Source: Janibacter sp. DB-40
GTDB lineage: Bacteria > Actinomycetota > Actinomycetes > Actinomycetales > Dermatophilaceae
DNA length: 64,000 nucleotides
NCBI RefSeq assembly: GCF_029510815.1
Contig: NZ_CP120360.1
Span: 62,001 to 126,000 of the forward strand
Reading direction: 5' to 3'
How positions within the stretch are numbered: position 1 is the stretch's first letter; every line of letters starts with the position of its first letter. Below the pieces are notes generated by a model, which saw nothing but the letters and a program-made list of their open reading frames with translations, was not told where the DNA came from and did not search any database. Shown here piece by piece: positions 40,121 through 49,688 of the stretch. The position numbers and the translations under genes are program-made.

Positions 40121-42196
40121 TCACCGCACCGTGAAGGCCTGCGAGGCACCGCGGTAGGGCCGCACGCTGCCGGTCCAGCCGTCCTTCCGGTCACCGATCT
40201 GCACGAGACGGTAGGTGCCGGGTGGGGTCCGCTCGCCGATCCGCCACTCGACCGTGGTCCGCGAGGCGGCGATGCCCTCCCGCTCCCACGTGTACGTCGT
40301 GTCCCAGTCGCGGTCGGTCAGGACGGTCCTCCAGCCGTTCCCGGTCCGGCGTTGGACCTCCAGGAAGGTGCCGTTGGTGCGCAGGTCGTTCTTCGGGTGG
40401 GCCCCGCGGAAGTCGGCGGTGGCGGTCTCCCCCTTCGCGTAGGCCTCCCGCGGCTGGGTGAGCACGTCACCGAAGTCCTGACCGATCGGGGTGTCGTCGT
40501 GGACGACCCCGGGGCGCTCCGGGTACCAGCTGCCGCTCCGGTCCTCGGGGCGCACGCCGTTGCCAACGGGCTCGCCCTCGGCCATCGCGGAGGCGAGGTC
40601 GGCGTACTCCTGCCGGTAGGCGGCCAGCGTGTGGGGGCCGAACTCCGTCGAGGCGCCCTCGTAGTGCTGGGCCGCGAACTCCTCGCGCGTGGTGACGTAG
40701 CCGGTGTAGGAGTTGGCCAGCCCGGCGACGACGACGGTGTCCACGCCGCTGCCCGCGAGCCGCTCCTGCACGGTGGCCTCGAGGCGCCGGCCGCTCATCG
40801 TCGTCGGCTCGCCGGGCACGCCGACGATCGCGAGGGAGCCGAGGCGCAGCAGTTGGACGGGGACCTTCGTCGGGACCCAGCCGAGGTGGCCGGTCGGGAG
40901 CAGCACGGGCTTCTCCGCCTGGCAGCTGTCGAGCACGGGGGCGTTGACGAGGGCGTCGCCGAGCAGGGCACCCAGGGCCGAGCCCTCGATGGTGTCGAGC
41001 GTGCCGCCGGTCGTGCTGCTGCGGGTCATCCCCTCGGTGATGCCGGGGATGTTCGAGGGGCCGTTCTCGCCACCTGCGGCGAAGGAGAAACCGCGGGCGG
41101 GGGTGCACAGGTCGCGCTCCGGATCGCCCTTGGTGAACTCGTCGCGGACCGTGTAGTCGCCGAAGTCGGCCCAGCGGGAGCGGCTGTCGACGGGGCCGGT
41201 GAGGGGCTCCCCCGTCGCCTCCCACAGGCGGACCGCCGCGTCGAACTGCCGCCGGCCCGCCCGCTCGACGTTGAGCCGCTCGTCCGCGCTGCCCTCGTAG
41301 CCGGGGGCGGAGTGGGAGTTGCCGTCGACGGCGACGACGTCACCCTCCGCGGCGTTGGCGAAGCTCGCGACGAAGGTGTCGTCCGAGGCCGGGTCGGTGC
41401 CCATCCTCTCCGCGAAGAGGTAGCGCGCGTAGCCCTTGTTGTCGGCGCTGAGGTGGGTCCACTCCTTGCTGAAGCTCGTTGGGTGGACGGCGAACCAGTT
41501 GAGCATCCCGACCGGTTCCCCGGTGGCGTCGGTGAGCTCCAGCTGGGTCATCCGGGTGTCGACGTCCGTCGGGTACTCGCCGGCGTCGTCATTGGCCTCG
41601 TACGCCGGGATCGAGCGGTTGCGGGTGGCATCGTCGAGGTCGCCCCGGGTCAGCGAGACGCTGCCCGGCTCGAGGTTGTCGTGCGCGCGGACGATCGAGG
41701 CGACGATGCCGTCGACGGCGGCGCGGAAGTTCTGCGTGCTGTAGCCCGCCCCCGAGGCGTCTGCACCGGCGATCTGGTAGAGCGTCGCGTGCGCCTGGCC
41801 GGAGTTGCCGACGTGGGTGTGCGTGGCGGTGAGCATGACGTTGTCGCCGGTGTAGGTGTCGCCGAAGCGCTCGCGCAGCTCCTTGACCACCTCGACGCGC
41901 ACGGACTGGAACATCGCGCCCATGTCCGCGGAGACGTAGACGATCCGCTCGTCGGTGCCGGGGTCGGCGATGACGTAGGCGTGCGAGTACAGGCGGTCCT
42001 GGATGCCCCGCATCTCCTGCTGTGCGGCGTAGCCGAAGGCGCCCGTCTCCGCTGCGGCCCCCGTGATGTCGTACAGGCCGGCGCCGACGAGGTAGTCGGC
42101 GGACGCGGGCGCGGCCGTGGCGCTCGCGGCGAAGGGGGTGACCAGCCCGAGCGCGAGCGTGCCGGTGAGCAGTCGGGTCCGGGTCCTTCGCGACAT
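40121..42196 (-). CDS. Secreted neutral/alkaline ceramidase family protein
   Basis: A 691-aa protein with a Sec signal peptide (about 1-28, RRTRTRLLTGTLALGL core) and the neutral ceramidase fold: N-terminal catalytic domain starting YLVGAGLYDITG, zinc-site THTHVGNSG and FAVHPTSF, GGENGPSNIPG around the catalytic Ser, and a C-terminal beta domain. The family hydrolyses ceramide to sphingosine and fatty acid. Full length for the family. It would act outside the cell on environmental or host lipids. Its promoter holds an operator-like palindrome. Confidence 0.9.
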   Translation of the reverse strand: MSRRTRTRLLTGTLALGLVTPFAASATAAPASADYLVGAGLYDITGAAAETGAFGYAAQQEMRGIQDRLYSHAYVIADPGTDERIVYVSADMGAMFQSVRVEVVKELRERFGDTYTGDNVMLTATHTHVGNSGQAHATLYQIAGADASGAGYSTQNFRAAVDGIVASIVRAHDNLEPGSVSLTRGDLDDATRNRSIPAYEANDDAGEYPTDVDTRMTQLELTDATGEPVGMLNWFAVHPTSFSKEWTHLSADNKGYARYLFAERMGTDPASDDTFVASFANAAEGDVVAVDGNSHSAPGYEGSADERLNVERAGRRQFDAAVRLWEATGEPLTGPVDSRSRWADFGDYTVRDEFTKGDPERDLCTPARGFSFAAGGENGPSNIPGITEGMTRSSTTGGTLDTIEGSALGALLGDALVNAPVLDSCQAEKPVLLPTGHLGWVPTKVPVQLLRLGSLAIVGVPGEPTTMSGRRLEATVQERLAGSGVDTVVVAGLANSYTGYVTTREEFAAQHYEGASTEFGPHTLAAYRQEYADLASAMAEGEPVGNGVRPEDRSGSWYPERPGVVHDDTPIGQDFGDVLTQPREAYAKGETATADFRGAHPKNDLRTNGTFLEVQRRTGNGWRTVLTDRDWDTTYTWEREGIAASRTTVEWRIGERTPPGTYRLVQIGDRKDGWTGSVRPYRGASQAFTVR

Positions 42197-42238
42197 CGCG
42201 ACTCCTGCATCGGGTTGCGCGGTGGCACCGCGCAAAAG

Positions 42239-42282
42239 TTACTGCCAAGTAATATTGGCCGCAGGAGGTGGGGTCGTCAAGT
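42239..42282 (-). promoter_or_regulatory. Ceramidase promoter with TTACT-N4-AGTAA operator
   Basis: On the minus strand TTGACG is followed after 18 nt by AATATT, a near-consensus sigma-70-type promoter that is rare here, and the perfect 5-4-5 palindrome TTACT-GCCA-AGTAA (42239-42252) covers the expected start site. A TetR-like repressor is likely. A Shine-Dalgarno (AGGAG) precedes the ATG about 43 nt later. Confidence 0.65.
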
Positions 42283-42762
42283 GCGCGTCGGTGCCGCGGG
42301 GGCCGTGGGTGCCGTGTCCCTTCCGCCTCGGGTGATCCGTCCCCGCAGCACGGCGGTTGCCGCCGCGGCGGCGGCCGAGGTGGCGAAGGCCCCCCAGGCC
42401 ATGTCGATGGGCACGATCCCGACGGGGTAGCCCTCGATGACGGCCAGGCTGGTCAGGTCGAAGGTTGCATAGGCGACCAGGCCCAGCGCGGCCCCCTGCA
42501 GGGTCGCGGTGCGGATGCTGCGGCTGCGCAGTCCCGGAGCGGTCGCGAAGTGCGTGATGCCGAGCGTGTAGATCACGTAGAACGCTGCTGCCGCAGGGGC
42601 GTTCATCGGGTCGGCGAGCAAGGGGCCGAAGGCGCTCTCGTAGGTGCCCTGGGCGATGACGCCGAGCCAGGCGCCGTCGAGGACGCCGAAGGCGATCGCG
42701 GTCATGGCCCAGCCCGCGAGCCAGGATCGCGCTCCCAGCGGGGGATTCGTCGTGGCGGTCAT
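42277..42762 (-). CDS. DUF2177 family membrane protein
   Basis: A 161-aa protein with four predicted transmembrane helices. Family marks are FGVLDGAWLG near the start, AAAAFYVIYTLGITHFA and YATFDLTSLAVI. Function unknown; homologues are often near photolyase-type or lipid genes, none seen here. Upstream of the ceramidase gene on the same strand, but the ceramidase has its own promoter, located at the 3' end of this gene. Confidence 0.85.
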   Translation of the reverse strand: MTATTNPPLGARSWLAGWAMTAIAFGVLDGAWLGVIAQGTYESAFGPLLADPMNAPAAAAFYVIYTLGITHFATAPGLRSRSIRTATLQGAALGLVAYATFDLTSLAVIEGYPVGIVPIDMAWGAFATSAAAAAATAVLRGRITRGGRDTAPTAPAAPTRT

Positions 42763-42918
42763 GGGCCCTCCCGAGCGTGGCGCCGGGTCGTTGGTGGCAC
42801 GGCGTGCCGATCCCGAGCGTGTCCTACCTTTGTCCAAGGTTAGTCGATGTCCGCCGGTGGGTGGTGACGGACCCTGCGGGCCGCGCATGATCCGTGGGCC
42901 TGCGGGTACAGCGGGGGC

Positions 42919-43104
42919 ATGTCGCGTCAACTCGTACGCCCACGCAATGGCAAGTGGATCGCAGGCGTCTGCGCCGGTCTCGCCGACCGGCTCGGGCTGC
43001 CGCGTTTCCTTGTCCGCCTCGGTTTCGTCATCTTCGGCGTCGTCGGGGTGGGGGAGCTCGTCTACATCGCGCTGTGGATCCTCATGCCCAAGTCCGACAA
43101 CTAG
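42919..43104 (+). CDS. PspC domain protein
   Basis: A 61-aa single PspC domain: GKWIAGVCAGLADRLGLPRFLVRLGFV, one helix, then a second segment ending WILMPKSDN. PspC proteins are inner-membrane phage-shock or envelope-stress components; this is the minimal stand-alone form. ATG follows TACAGC by 6 nt (leaderless-like). A strong hairpin follows 38 nt after the stop. Confidence 0.85.
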   Translation: MSRQLVRPRNGKWIAGVCAGLADRLGLPRFLVRLGFVIFGVVGVGELVYIALWILMPKSDN

Positions 43105-43142
43105 CCGCGTCGCGGCCTCGGGAGACCGAGGTGTCGAGGCGT

Positions 43143-43184
43143 GCCGAAGGGGGGCCGGGTGACGTGAACCCGGCCCCCTTCGGC
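43143..43184 (+). terminator. Long hairpin terminator after pspC-like gene
   Basis: GCCGAAGGGGGGCCGGGT (43143-43160) pairs with ACCCGGCCCCCTTCGGC (43168-43184) with a single G bulge and a 7-nt loop. One of the most stable stems in the window. It contains both strands of the CGAAGGGGG word. Confidence 0.75.
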
Positions 43185-43290
43185 GTGCGCCTGGGGGATC
43201 GCGGCGCCGTCGGCGCGGACCCCAACATCGGGGGCGAGGGGCTGTCGCGGAGGACGAAGGCGCTCCGCGGTCGTCACCGGAATGACGAAT

Positions 43291-43314
43291 GGGCCGTCAC
43301 GAGTGTGACGGCCC
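43291..43314. terminator. Second hairpin in the 43105-43398 gap
   Basis: GGGCCGTCAC (43291-43300) and GTGACGGCCC (43305-43314) are perfectly complementary around GAGT. Probably terminates the 65-aa gene running leftwards from 43596. The remaining gap 43105-43398 shows no further gene. Confidence 0.65.
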
Positions 43315-43398
43315 AGAGGGTCTGGTGGGCGGTGCGCCCGGGTCCCGGGCTGTGCCCGGAGGGTGGAGGTCGGCCTGACGACGCTGTCAGGCCGGGCC

Positions 43399-43596
43399 TC
43401 AGTTGCGGGCGGTGATCGTGGCGGGGACGTACATGTTGGCGCCGCGACGGAGGGTCGCGACGATGCCGGAGAGGCCCAGCTCGCTCAGCGCGACGCGCTC
43501 GGTGCCGGGGGTGAGGTGACGGCCGGCGACCCACCACGGGGAGAGGCCCGCGACGAGGAGGACGGCCAGGACTGCGATCGTTGTGAAGATGCTCAT
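43399..43596 (-). CDS. Small hypothetical membrane protein
   Basis: A 65-aa open frame with an N-terminal transmembrane helix (IFTTIAVLAVLLVAGLSPWWV, about 3-23) and a short extracytoplasmic or cytoplasmic tail ending ATITARN. Unknown family. It is divergent from the lysR gene with an 81-bp gap and followed by a hairpin, so it may be the LysR target. Coding status is probable but not certain. Confidence 0.5.
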   Translation of the reverse strand: MSIFTTIAVLAVLLVAGLSPWWVAGRHLTPGTERVALSELGLSGIVATLRRGANMYVPATITARN

Positions 43597-43677
43597 GACT
43601 CAAGTATCACGAACATCTTCAACAACCACAAGCGGCGATTCCCACAAGAACATCAGGTAACGCCTTATGATCGATTC

Positions 43678-44583
43678 ATGATCGATCTGCACCGTCTGTC
43701 CATCTGGCGCGCCGTCGTCGCGAGCGGTTCCGTCAGTGGCGCCGCGGCCAACCTCGGCTTCACCCCGGCGACCGTCAGTCAGCACATCATCGCCCTGCAG
43801 ACGGCCGTCGGGCTGCCGCTGTACGAGCGGCGCGGGAGGGGTATCGAGCCCACCGCCGTGGGCGAGCGCCTGGCCGAGGCGTCGACCGAGGTGTTCGAGA
43901 GCGCGCGCCGCCTGGAGGCCTTCATCGAGGACCTGCACGCGGGGCCGACGCCCACCCTGTCGATCGGATCCTTCGCCTCGCTCGCCCGCGCCTGGCTGCC
44001 CGGCGTCGTCGCCGACCTCACGAAGGAGTTCCCCGACGTGCAGTGGGCCATCGACATCCACACGCCCGAGGCGCCCCCCGGGTACCGCACCCGTGACATC
44101 GAGATCGACGACGAGGTCCCGGCCGAGATGCCGCTCGACCTCAGCGGGTACCGGCGGCGGGAGCTGGCGATCGACGACTTCGGGGTCGCGGTGGCGGCCG
44201 GCCACCCGCTGGCCGGCGCGACGGAGGTGCGGGCCGTCGAGCTGCGCGACGAGCTGTGGATCGACCACGACATGTACGACCGCACGTCCGGCCGGGTGGT
44301 GCGGGACGCCTGCCATGCCGCCGGGTTCGAGCCGCGCTACGTGGCCCGGTCGGACGACCACAACGTCGCCTTCGCCATGGTGGGTGCGGGCGTCGGCATC
44401 GCGATGCTGCCGAGGCTGGCGAAGGGGGAGACCCCACCCCACGTGCACACGGCACCGGTCGTCGACCCCGTCCCGCAGCGGCGGATCGCGATGCACGTGC
44501 GGGACACGAGCAGCCACCTGGACTACGTCCAGCGGGCGGTCGAGCTGATCGAGGAGCGCGCGGAGGCGGGCCCCGGGGAGTAG
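43678..44583 (+). CDS. LysR family transcriptional regulator
   Basis: A 301-aa LysR protein. The N-terminal HTH (about 1-60: LSIWRAVVASGSVSGAAANLGFTPATVSQHI) and C-terminal ligand domain are complete. It resembles actinobacterial LysRs that control a nearby oxidoreductase or transporter, but only a 65-aa membrane gene is divergent. The ATG lies 6 nt after TATGAT (leaderless). The sequence ATGATCGAT is repeated directly (43667-43675 and 43678-43686) across the start, an unusual feature. Confidence 0.88.
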   Translation: MIDLHRLSIWRAVVASGSVSGAAANLGFTPATVSQHIIALQTAVGLPLYERRGRGIEPTAVGERLAEASTEVFESARRLEAFIEDLHAGPTPTLSIGSFASLARAWLPGVVADLTKEFPDVQWAIDIHTPEAPPGYRTRDIEIDDEVPAEMPLDLSGYRRRELAIDDFGVAVAAGHPLAGATEVRAVELRDELWIDHDMYDRTSGRVVRDACHAAGFEPRYVARSDDHNVAFAMVGAGVGIAMLPRLAKGETPPHVHTAPVVDPVPQRRIAMHVRDTSSHLDYVQRAVELIEERAEAGPGE

Positions 44584-44786
44584 GGGGCTACAGCAGGTCG
44601 TGGGTGGGGCGCGCACTCGGTCTCCTTCCCGCCTCTCGTCCGGTCTCAGTCGATCTACGATCTGGCCGATACATGGAGATAGGGGGCTACCGACCATTCC
44701 CGAGTGCCGGGAAGGTGGCTCGGGGACGAGCGAGTCGGTGCTCTGGCTCGCCCGGGGTTCGACTCCCGTGGTGACAGGGTGGGGAC

Positions 44787-45701
44787 ATGGACAACGGATC
44801 GTGGTCGAGCGAGGACATGCCGGACCTGACGGGGCGCACCGCGGTCGTCACCGGTGCAAACACCGGCCTCGGCGCGGTGACGGCACGGGAGCTCTCCCAG
44901 CGGGGCGCACGGGTGGTCCTCGCCTGCCGGGACATGGCGAAGGGGGCGGACGTCGCCGCTGACCTCGCCGAGGCGCAGGTGGTCCGGCTGGACCTCTCCT
45001 CCCTGGCGTCGGTGCGGGACGCCGCAGCGCAGATCCGGGAGATGACCGGCCGGCTCGACCTGCTGATCAACAACGCCGGCGTGATGATGACGCCCCGCGG
45101 GGTCACCCAAGACGGCTTCGAGCTGCAGCTCGGCACCAACCATCTCGGCCACTTCGCCCTGACCGGCCTGCTGCTCGACCGGCTCGTCGCCACCCCGGGG
45201 TCCCGGGTGGTCACCGTCTCGAGCCTGGCGCACCGCCTCGGGTCCGGGTGGATGAGATTCGAGGACCTGCACAGCGAGCGTTCCTACGACCGGATGGGGG
45301 CGTACGCGCAGTCGAAGCTGGCCAACCTCCTCTTCACCCACGAGCTGCAGCGGCGACTCGAGGCGACCGGTGCGGAGACCATCGCGGTGGCGGCACACCC
45401 GGGCATCTCGAGCACCGACCTCGGCCGCTACGTGCCCTGGTACGCGCGGCCGGTGGTCTCGGGCTTCACCCTCGCCGCAGGGCACAGCGCGGCGAAGGGG
45501 GCGCTGCCCACGCTCCGTGCCGCGACCGATCCCACCGTGGTCGGTGGCGATTACCTCGGTCCGACTGGCTACCGGCAGATGCGGGGACGACCCGGTGTGG
45601 TCACCCCGTCCCGTGCCTCGCGGGACCCGGAGGCCATGCGACGACTGTGGGAGATCTCCGAGGAGCTCACCGGCGTCCGGCCGCCGCTCGCCGTGGGTTA
45701 A
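44787..45701 (+). CDS. SDR family oxidoreductase (retinol dehydrogenase-like)
   Basis: A 304-aa SDR of the RDH/WWOX-like class. Motifs: TGANTGLG cofactor site (about 23-30), NNAGVM, Ser in TVSSLAHRLG and YAQSKLANLL. Arg in ACRDM after strand 2 suggests NADP. Substrate probably a lipophilic alcohol or aldehyde. The gap upstream (44584-44786, 203 bp) holds no gene; it contains a T-loop-like string that I rejected as tRNA. Convergent with the HNH gene. Confidence 0.87.
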   Translation: MDNGSWSSEDMPDLTGRTAVVTGANTGLGAVTARELSQRGARVVLACRDMAKGADVAADLAEAQVVRLDLSSLASVRDAAAQIREMTGRLDLLINNAGVMMTPRGVTQDGFELQLGTNHLGHFALTGLLLDRLVATPGSRVVTVSSLAHRLGSGWMRFEDLHSERSYDRMGAYAQSKLANLLFTHELQRRLEATGAETIAVAAHPGISSTDLGRYVPWYARPVVSGFTLAAGHSAAKGALPTLRAATDPTVVGGDYLGPTGYRQMRGRPGVVTPSRASRDPEAMRRLWEISEELTGVRPPLAVG

Positions 45702-45845
45702 AGCCCCAGGGGGTGTGTTGAGCGCCTCCGGGCCCGGACCCGTAGTCGTGGAGCTGCTCGCCGTGGGCCGGCAGCACCCCGGCGCCCTTGGAGGGGCGGG
45801 AGCACCTCGGAGCCTGGGATCGGGGCGCCCGTGGGCATGCCTTCG

Positions 45846-45867
45846 AGCCCTTCCTTGGGGAAGGGCT
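45846..45867. terminator. Convergent terminator hairpin
   Basis: AGCCCTTCC (45846-45854) pairs perfectly with GGAAGGGCT (45859-45867) around TTGG, between the SDR and HNH genes. Likely two-way terminator. Confidence 0.65.
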
Positions 45868-45881
45868 GTGGGGCGGGGTCG

Positions 45882-47201
45882 CTACAGGTGCCAGGTCACG
45901 CCGGTGGGGGTGATGCTCGCTCGCAGGTCTCGGGTGTGGACCCTGGTGTGGTGGCGCTCGCACAGCAGGGCGGCGTTGCCGATGTCGCTGGCCCCGCCGC
46001 GGGACCACCAGGCCACGTGGTGCGCGTCGCACCACTGCGGGGGCATGGTGCACCCCGGATAGGTGCAGCCGCCGTCACGTAGCCACAGGGCGCGTTTCTG
46101 CCCGGGGGTGAACCAGCGCGCCGAGCGGCCCAGGTCCAGGATCTCGCTGTCGCCGCCGAGCACGACCGGGATGATCCCCGCGTCGCAGGCCAGCTTGCGC
46201 ACCACCGACGGGGCCAGCACCTGCCCGGTGGCGGTCACCCCCGCGCCGTGGGTGCCCTGGTGCAGGTCGTCCAGGCCGATGGTGACCACCACCTGCGCCT
46301 TCTCGCACTTCGGCTCCGCGCCCGGGGAGGCGACACCGCGGCGGATGATCTCCACCAGCGCGTCCGCCCGCCGCTGGGTCGCGGGCCGCTCATCCGCCTG
46401 ACCGTCGGGGCCCTTGACCGGCCCCGACAGCGCGGCCAGGGCCGCGTCGACGACCGCGGCGCCCTCGGGATCGAGCACCACCCGGTACAGCGACATGCCG
46501 GCCGGGCCCTGGCTCTTGGTCAACGAGCGGCCGCGCTTGGCGCGACGGTCATCGTCCTCGCTCTCCTTCTCCGGCTTCAGCAACCGACCCGTGCGGGTGA
46601 TCGCCACCGCCAGCTCCTTCTCGCCCAGCCCCCGCACCCGCTCCCGACGCCGCCCCTCCGGACCGGTGGCGACCACGTCGTCCTTCGCGGCCGCGACCAG
46701 GGCGCCCAGGTCCTCCTCAAGCATCTCCTCGTCCGCGACCGGCGCGACCTGCGCATGGAAGCGTGCCAGCTGGTCGGCCTTGCCCAACGGGAGCTCCCCG
46801 GCCTCGAAGGCTCCTCTCAGGTCGTTGACGGCATCTGTGGCCTTCAGCGCCGATGGGCCAGCCATCCGGGTGCCGGCCTGCGCGACCCGGACCACCGACG
46901 CGGTGTGCCGCACCCCCGGGTCCGGCGCCCGCTGGCCCTCGGCGCGGGTGACCCAGTCCGCCGGCGACCACGACGACTCCCCCGGCAACCCCCGCGCCAA
47001 GCCCTCGCGGACCAGGTCCACCTCGGCGACCTCCAACAGGGCACGTGCCTGCCCGACCACCGCCAACGCATCCGTGACCTCCGCATCCCCCAGACGCCAC
47101 AACTCACCGCCACCACCAGCGCCCTGCGTCAACGACCGCAGCGCGTCACGCAGGCCGGGAGCAGTCCCGTAGCCCTCGTCCCACTGCGCTGTCATCGCCA
47201 T
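45882..47201 (-). CDS. DUF222 / HNH endonuclease (13E12-type)
   Basis: A 439-aa protein with an N-terminal DUF222 domain (about 15-330) and a C-terminal HNH domain with zinc cysteines (CTYPGCTMPPQWCDAHHV) and WWSRGG..NAALLCERHHTRVH. These REP13E12-like proteins are multicopy in Actinobacteria and are thought to be mobile-element-linked homing-type nucleases; function is unproven. The copy seems intact, with low-complexity Gly run near 28-33. A REP-like element lies directly upstream. Confidence 0.88.
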   Translation of the reverse strand: MAMTAQWDEGYGTAPGLRDALRSLTQGAGGGGELWRLGDAEVTDALAVVGQARALLEVAEVDLVREGLARGLPGESSWSPADWVTRAEGQRAPDPGVRHTASVVRVAQAGTRMAGPSALKATDAVNDLRGAFEAGELPLGKADQLARFHAQVAPVADEEMLEEDLGALVAAAKDDVVATGPEGRRRERVRGLGEKELAVAITRTGRLLKPEKESEDDDRRAKRGRSLTKSQGPAGMSLYRVVLDPEGAAVVDAALAALSGPVKGPDGQADERPATQRRADALVEIIRRGVASPGAEPKCEKAQVVVTIGLDDLHQGTHGAGVTATGQVLAPSVVRKLACDAGIIPVVLGGDSEILDLGRSARWFTPGQKRALWLRDGGCTYPGCTMPPQWCDAHHVAWWSRGGASDIGNAALLCERHHTRVHTRDLRASITPTGVTWHL

Positions 47202-47244
47202 GAAGAGACTCTGCCAGCGACCACCGACAACCCAGCCCGGGGCA

Positions 47245-47325
47245 TGGTTTCGAGGCTCGCTCGCTACGCGAACTCACACCTCAACCACCACTGTCGGGAC
47301 TCGCTATGCACACCTCAACCACCGG
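47245..47325. repeat. REP-like element (copy 2, partial)
   Basis: TGGTTTCGAGGCTCG (47245-47259) and two direct CACCTCAACCACC words (47277-47289 and 47311-47323) match the element at 40004-40110, but no inverted partner is present, so this copy is degraded. It lies between the divergent HNH and baeRF2 genes. Confidence 0.7.
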
Positions 47326-47340
47326 GTGTCGAAGGGCCAG

Positions 47341-47370
47341 TCCACAGGTGTGCGCACGCCCACCTGTGGA
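47341..47370. promoter_or_regulatory. Perfect 10-bp inverted repeat upstream of baeRF2
   Basis: TCCACAGGTG (47341-47350) and CACCTGTGGA (47361-47370) around 10 nt. It may be an operator or a small hairpin in the upstream region of the 47474 gene. Half of it (TCCACA) resembles part of a DnaA box, which I regard as chance. Confidence 0.4.
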
Positions 47371-47473
47371 CGGCATGCCAGTACCCGTACCGGCCGGCCG
47401 CTCCTCGCACGCATGAGCCGCGCTGCCGCGGGTAGGGCGACCACAACGACCCCCCCAACACGGAAGAAGCGAG

Positions 47474-48497
47474 ATGAAACTGCAGGCACTCCGCAAGGTC
47501 TACGACGCGGAAGGACCCTTCGCCACCGTCTACCTGGAGGCGCGCTCGCCCGGCGAGGACGCACGCAAGCAGGTGCGGCTGCGCTGGGACGCCCTGCGTG
47601 GGCAGCTGGAGGACGCGGACGCACCGGAGGGCGTGGTGACCGCGCTCGACGAGGCGCTCCAGGAGGAGCAGAGCGGGGAGGTCCAGGCCGACGGTCGTGT
47701 CCTCGTCGCCGACCCGACGGGTGTGCTCCTCAACGAGCCGTGGGACGCCGCACTCGGCGCCGGCGACGCCGCCCACTTCGCCGGACAGCCCGAGCTGGGC
47801 GCCTACGTCCGGGAGTGGGCGCACTCGGTGCGGCTGCTGGTGGCGATCGTGGATCAGAACCGCGCCGTGGTCCGGCGTGAGGTCGCTGTCGCCGATCGCG
47901 AGCACCCTGCCGGCCCCGAGGAGGTCGTGGAGCCGGACACCGTCGAGTCCGTCCACAAGCCGCGCGGGCAGGCACTGTCCCACAAGCAGATCCAGCGTCG
48001 GGCGCACGAGACGGTCGAGCAGAACGCCCGGGAGATCGCCGAGCACCTCCAGTCGGTGGCCAAGCACTGGACACCGGACGTGCTGGTCCTGGCCGGCGAG
48101 GTGCAGGGCAGGACCGCGGTGCAGGAGGCGCTGCCCGAGGCACTCGCTCGGATCTGCCACCAGACCGACAGCGGAGGGACCGTCGACGAGGCGGCCGAGG
48201 AGGCACTCACCGCCGCGCTGCGCGAGCTGGCCAGCGACGTCGCGGCTGAGCGCGACCACCACCACCGTGAACGATTCGAGGAGGCCAAGGCGCACGACCG
48301 GGCGGTCGAGGGCTCGCGGGCCGTCGCTCAGGCCGCCGAGGCCGGCGCCGTCGACACCATCTTCTTCGGTGACGGCGAGGCCCCCTCGGGTGACGGAGAG
48401 TTGCTCGCCGCCTGTGCCCGGACGGATGCCGACGCCGAGGTGCTGGACGGCTCCGTCACCGATGGAGTCGCCGCGGTGCTGCGATTCGAGGCGCCCG

Positions 48498-48505
<8 letters not shown>
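47474..48505 (+). CDS. Rv2629-like baeRF family 2 protein (possible ribosome hibernation factor)
   Basis: A 343-aa protein of the bacterial archaeo-eukaryotic release factor (eRF1-like) family, group 2. Recognisable parts are the N-terminal [35 protein letters not shown], the H-rich [21 protein letters not shown] helix and the C-terminal DTIFFGD...[12 protein letters not shown]7Ae-like part. From the literature, Rv2629 and its relatives are related to Balon, a dormancy factor that enters the ribosomal A site. Shine-Dalgarno GGAAGAAG. Probably expressed in stress. Confidence 0.87.
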
Positions 48506-49592
<1,087 letters not shown>

Positions 49593-49688
49593 GATCTCTC
49601 CTTCACCGGCGCTGGGCGCCGAACCGTTGTTCGGGGTGGGGGCGTGGGTGGTTGGGGACAGGGGCGCGAAGGGGGCGGGGCCGGCCGG

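Noticed and set aside
42239..42252. Assigning the TTACT-N4-AGTAA site to a named fatty-acid regulator
   Set aside because: The motif form is shared by several TetR families, and no regulator gene is adjacent, so a name cannot be supported.
43399..43596. Rejecting the 65-aa frame as noise
   Set aside because: I kept it as a low-confidence gene because of a clean N-terminal helix, divergent position to lysR and a hairpin behind it.
44750..44773. T-loop-like string GGTTCGACTCCC suggesting a tRNA 3' end
   Set aside because: Only three T-stem pairs form, no matching acceptor stem lies about 70 nt upstream, and no CCA-like end is present. It sits just before the SDR start and is probably promoter sequence.
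47341..47370. DnaA-box-like TCCACA in both orientations
   Set aside because: Only part of the box matches, there are just two copies, and no origin genes (dnaA, dnaN) are nearby.
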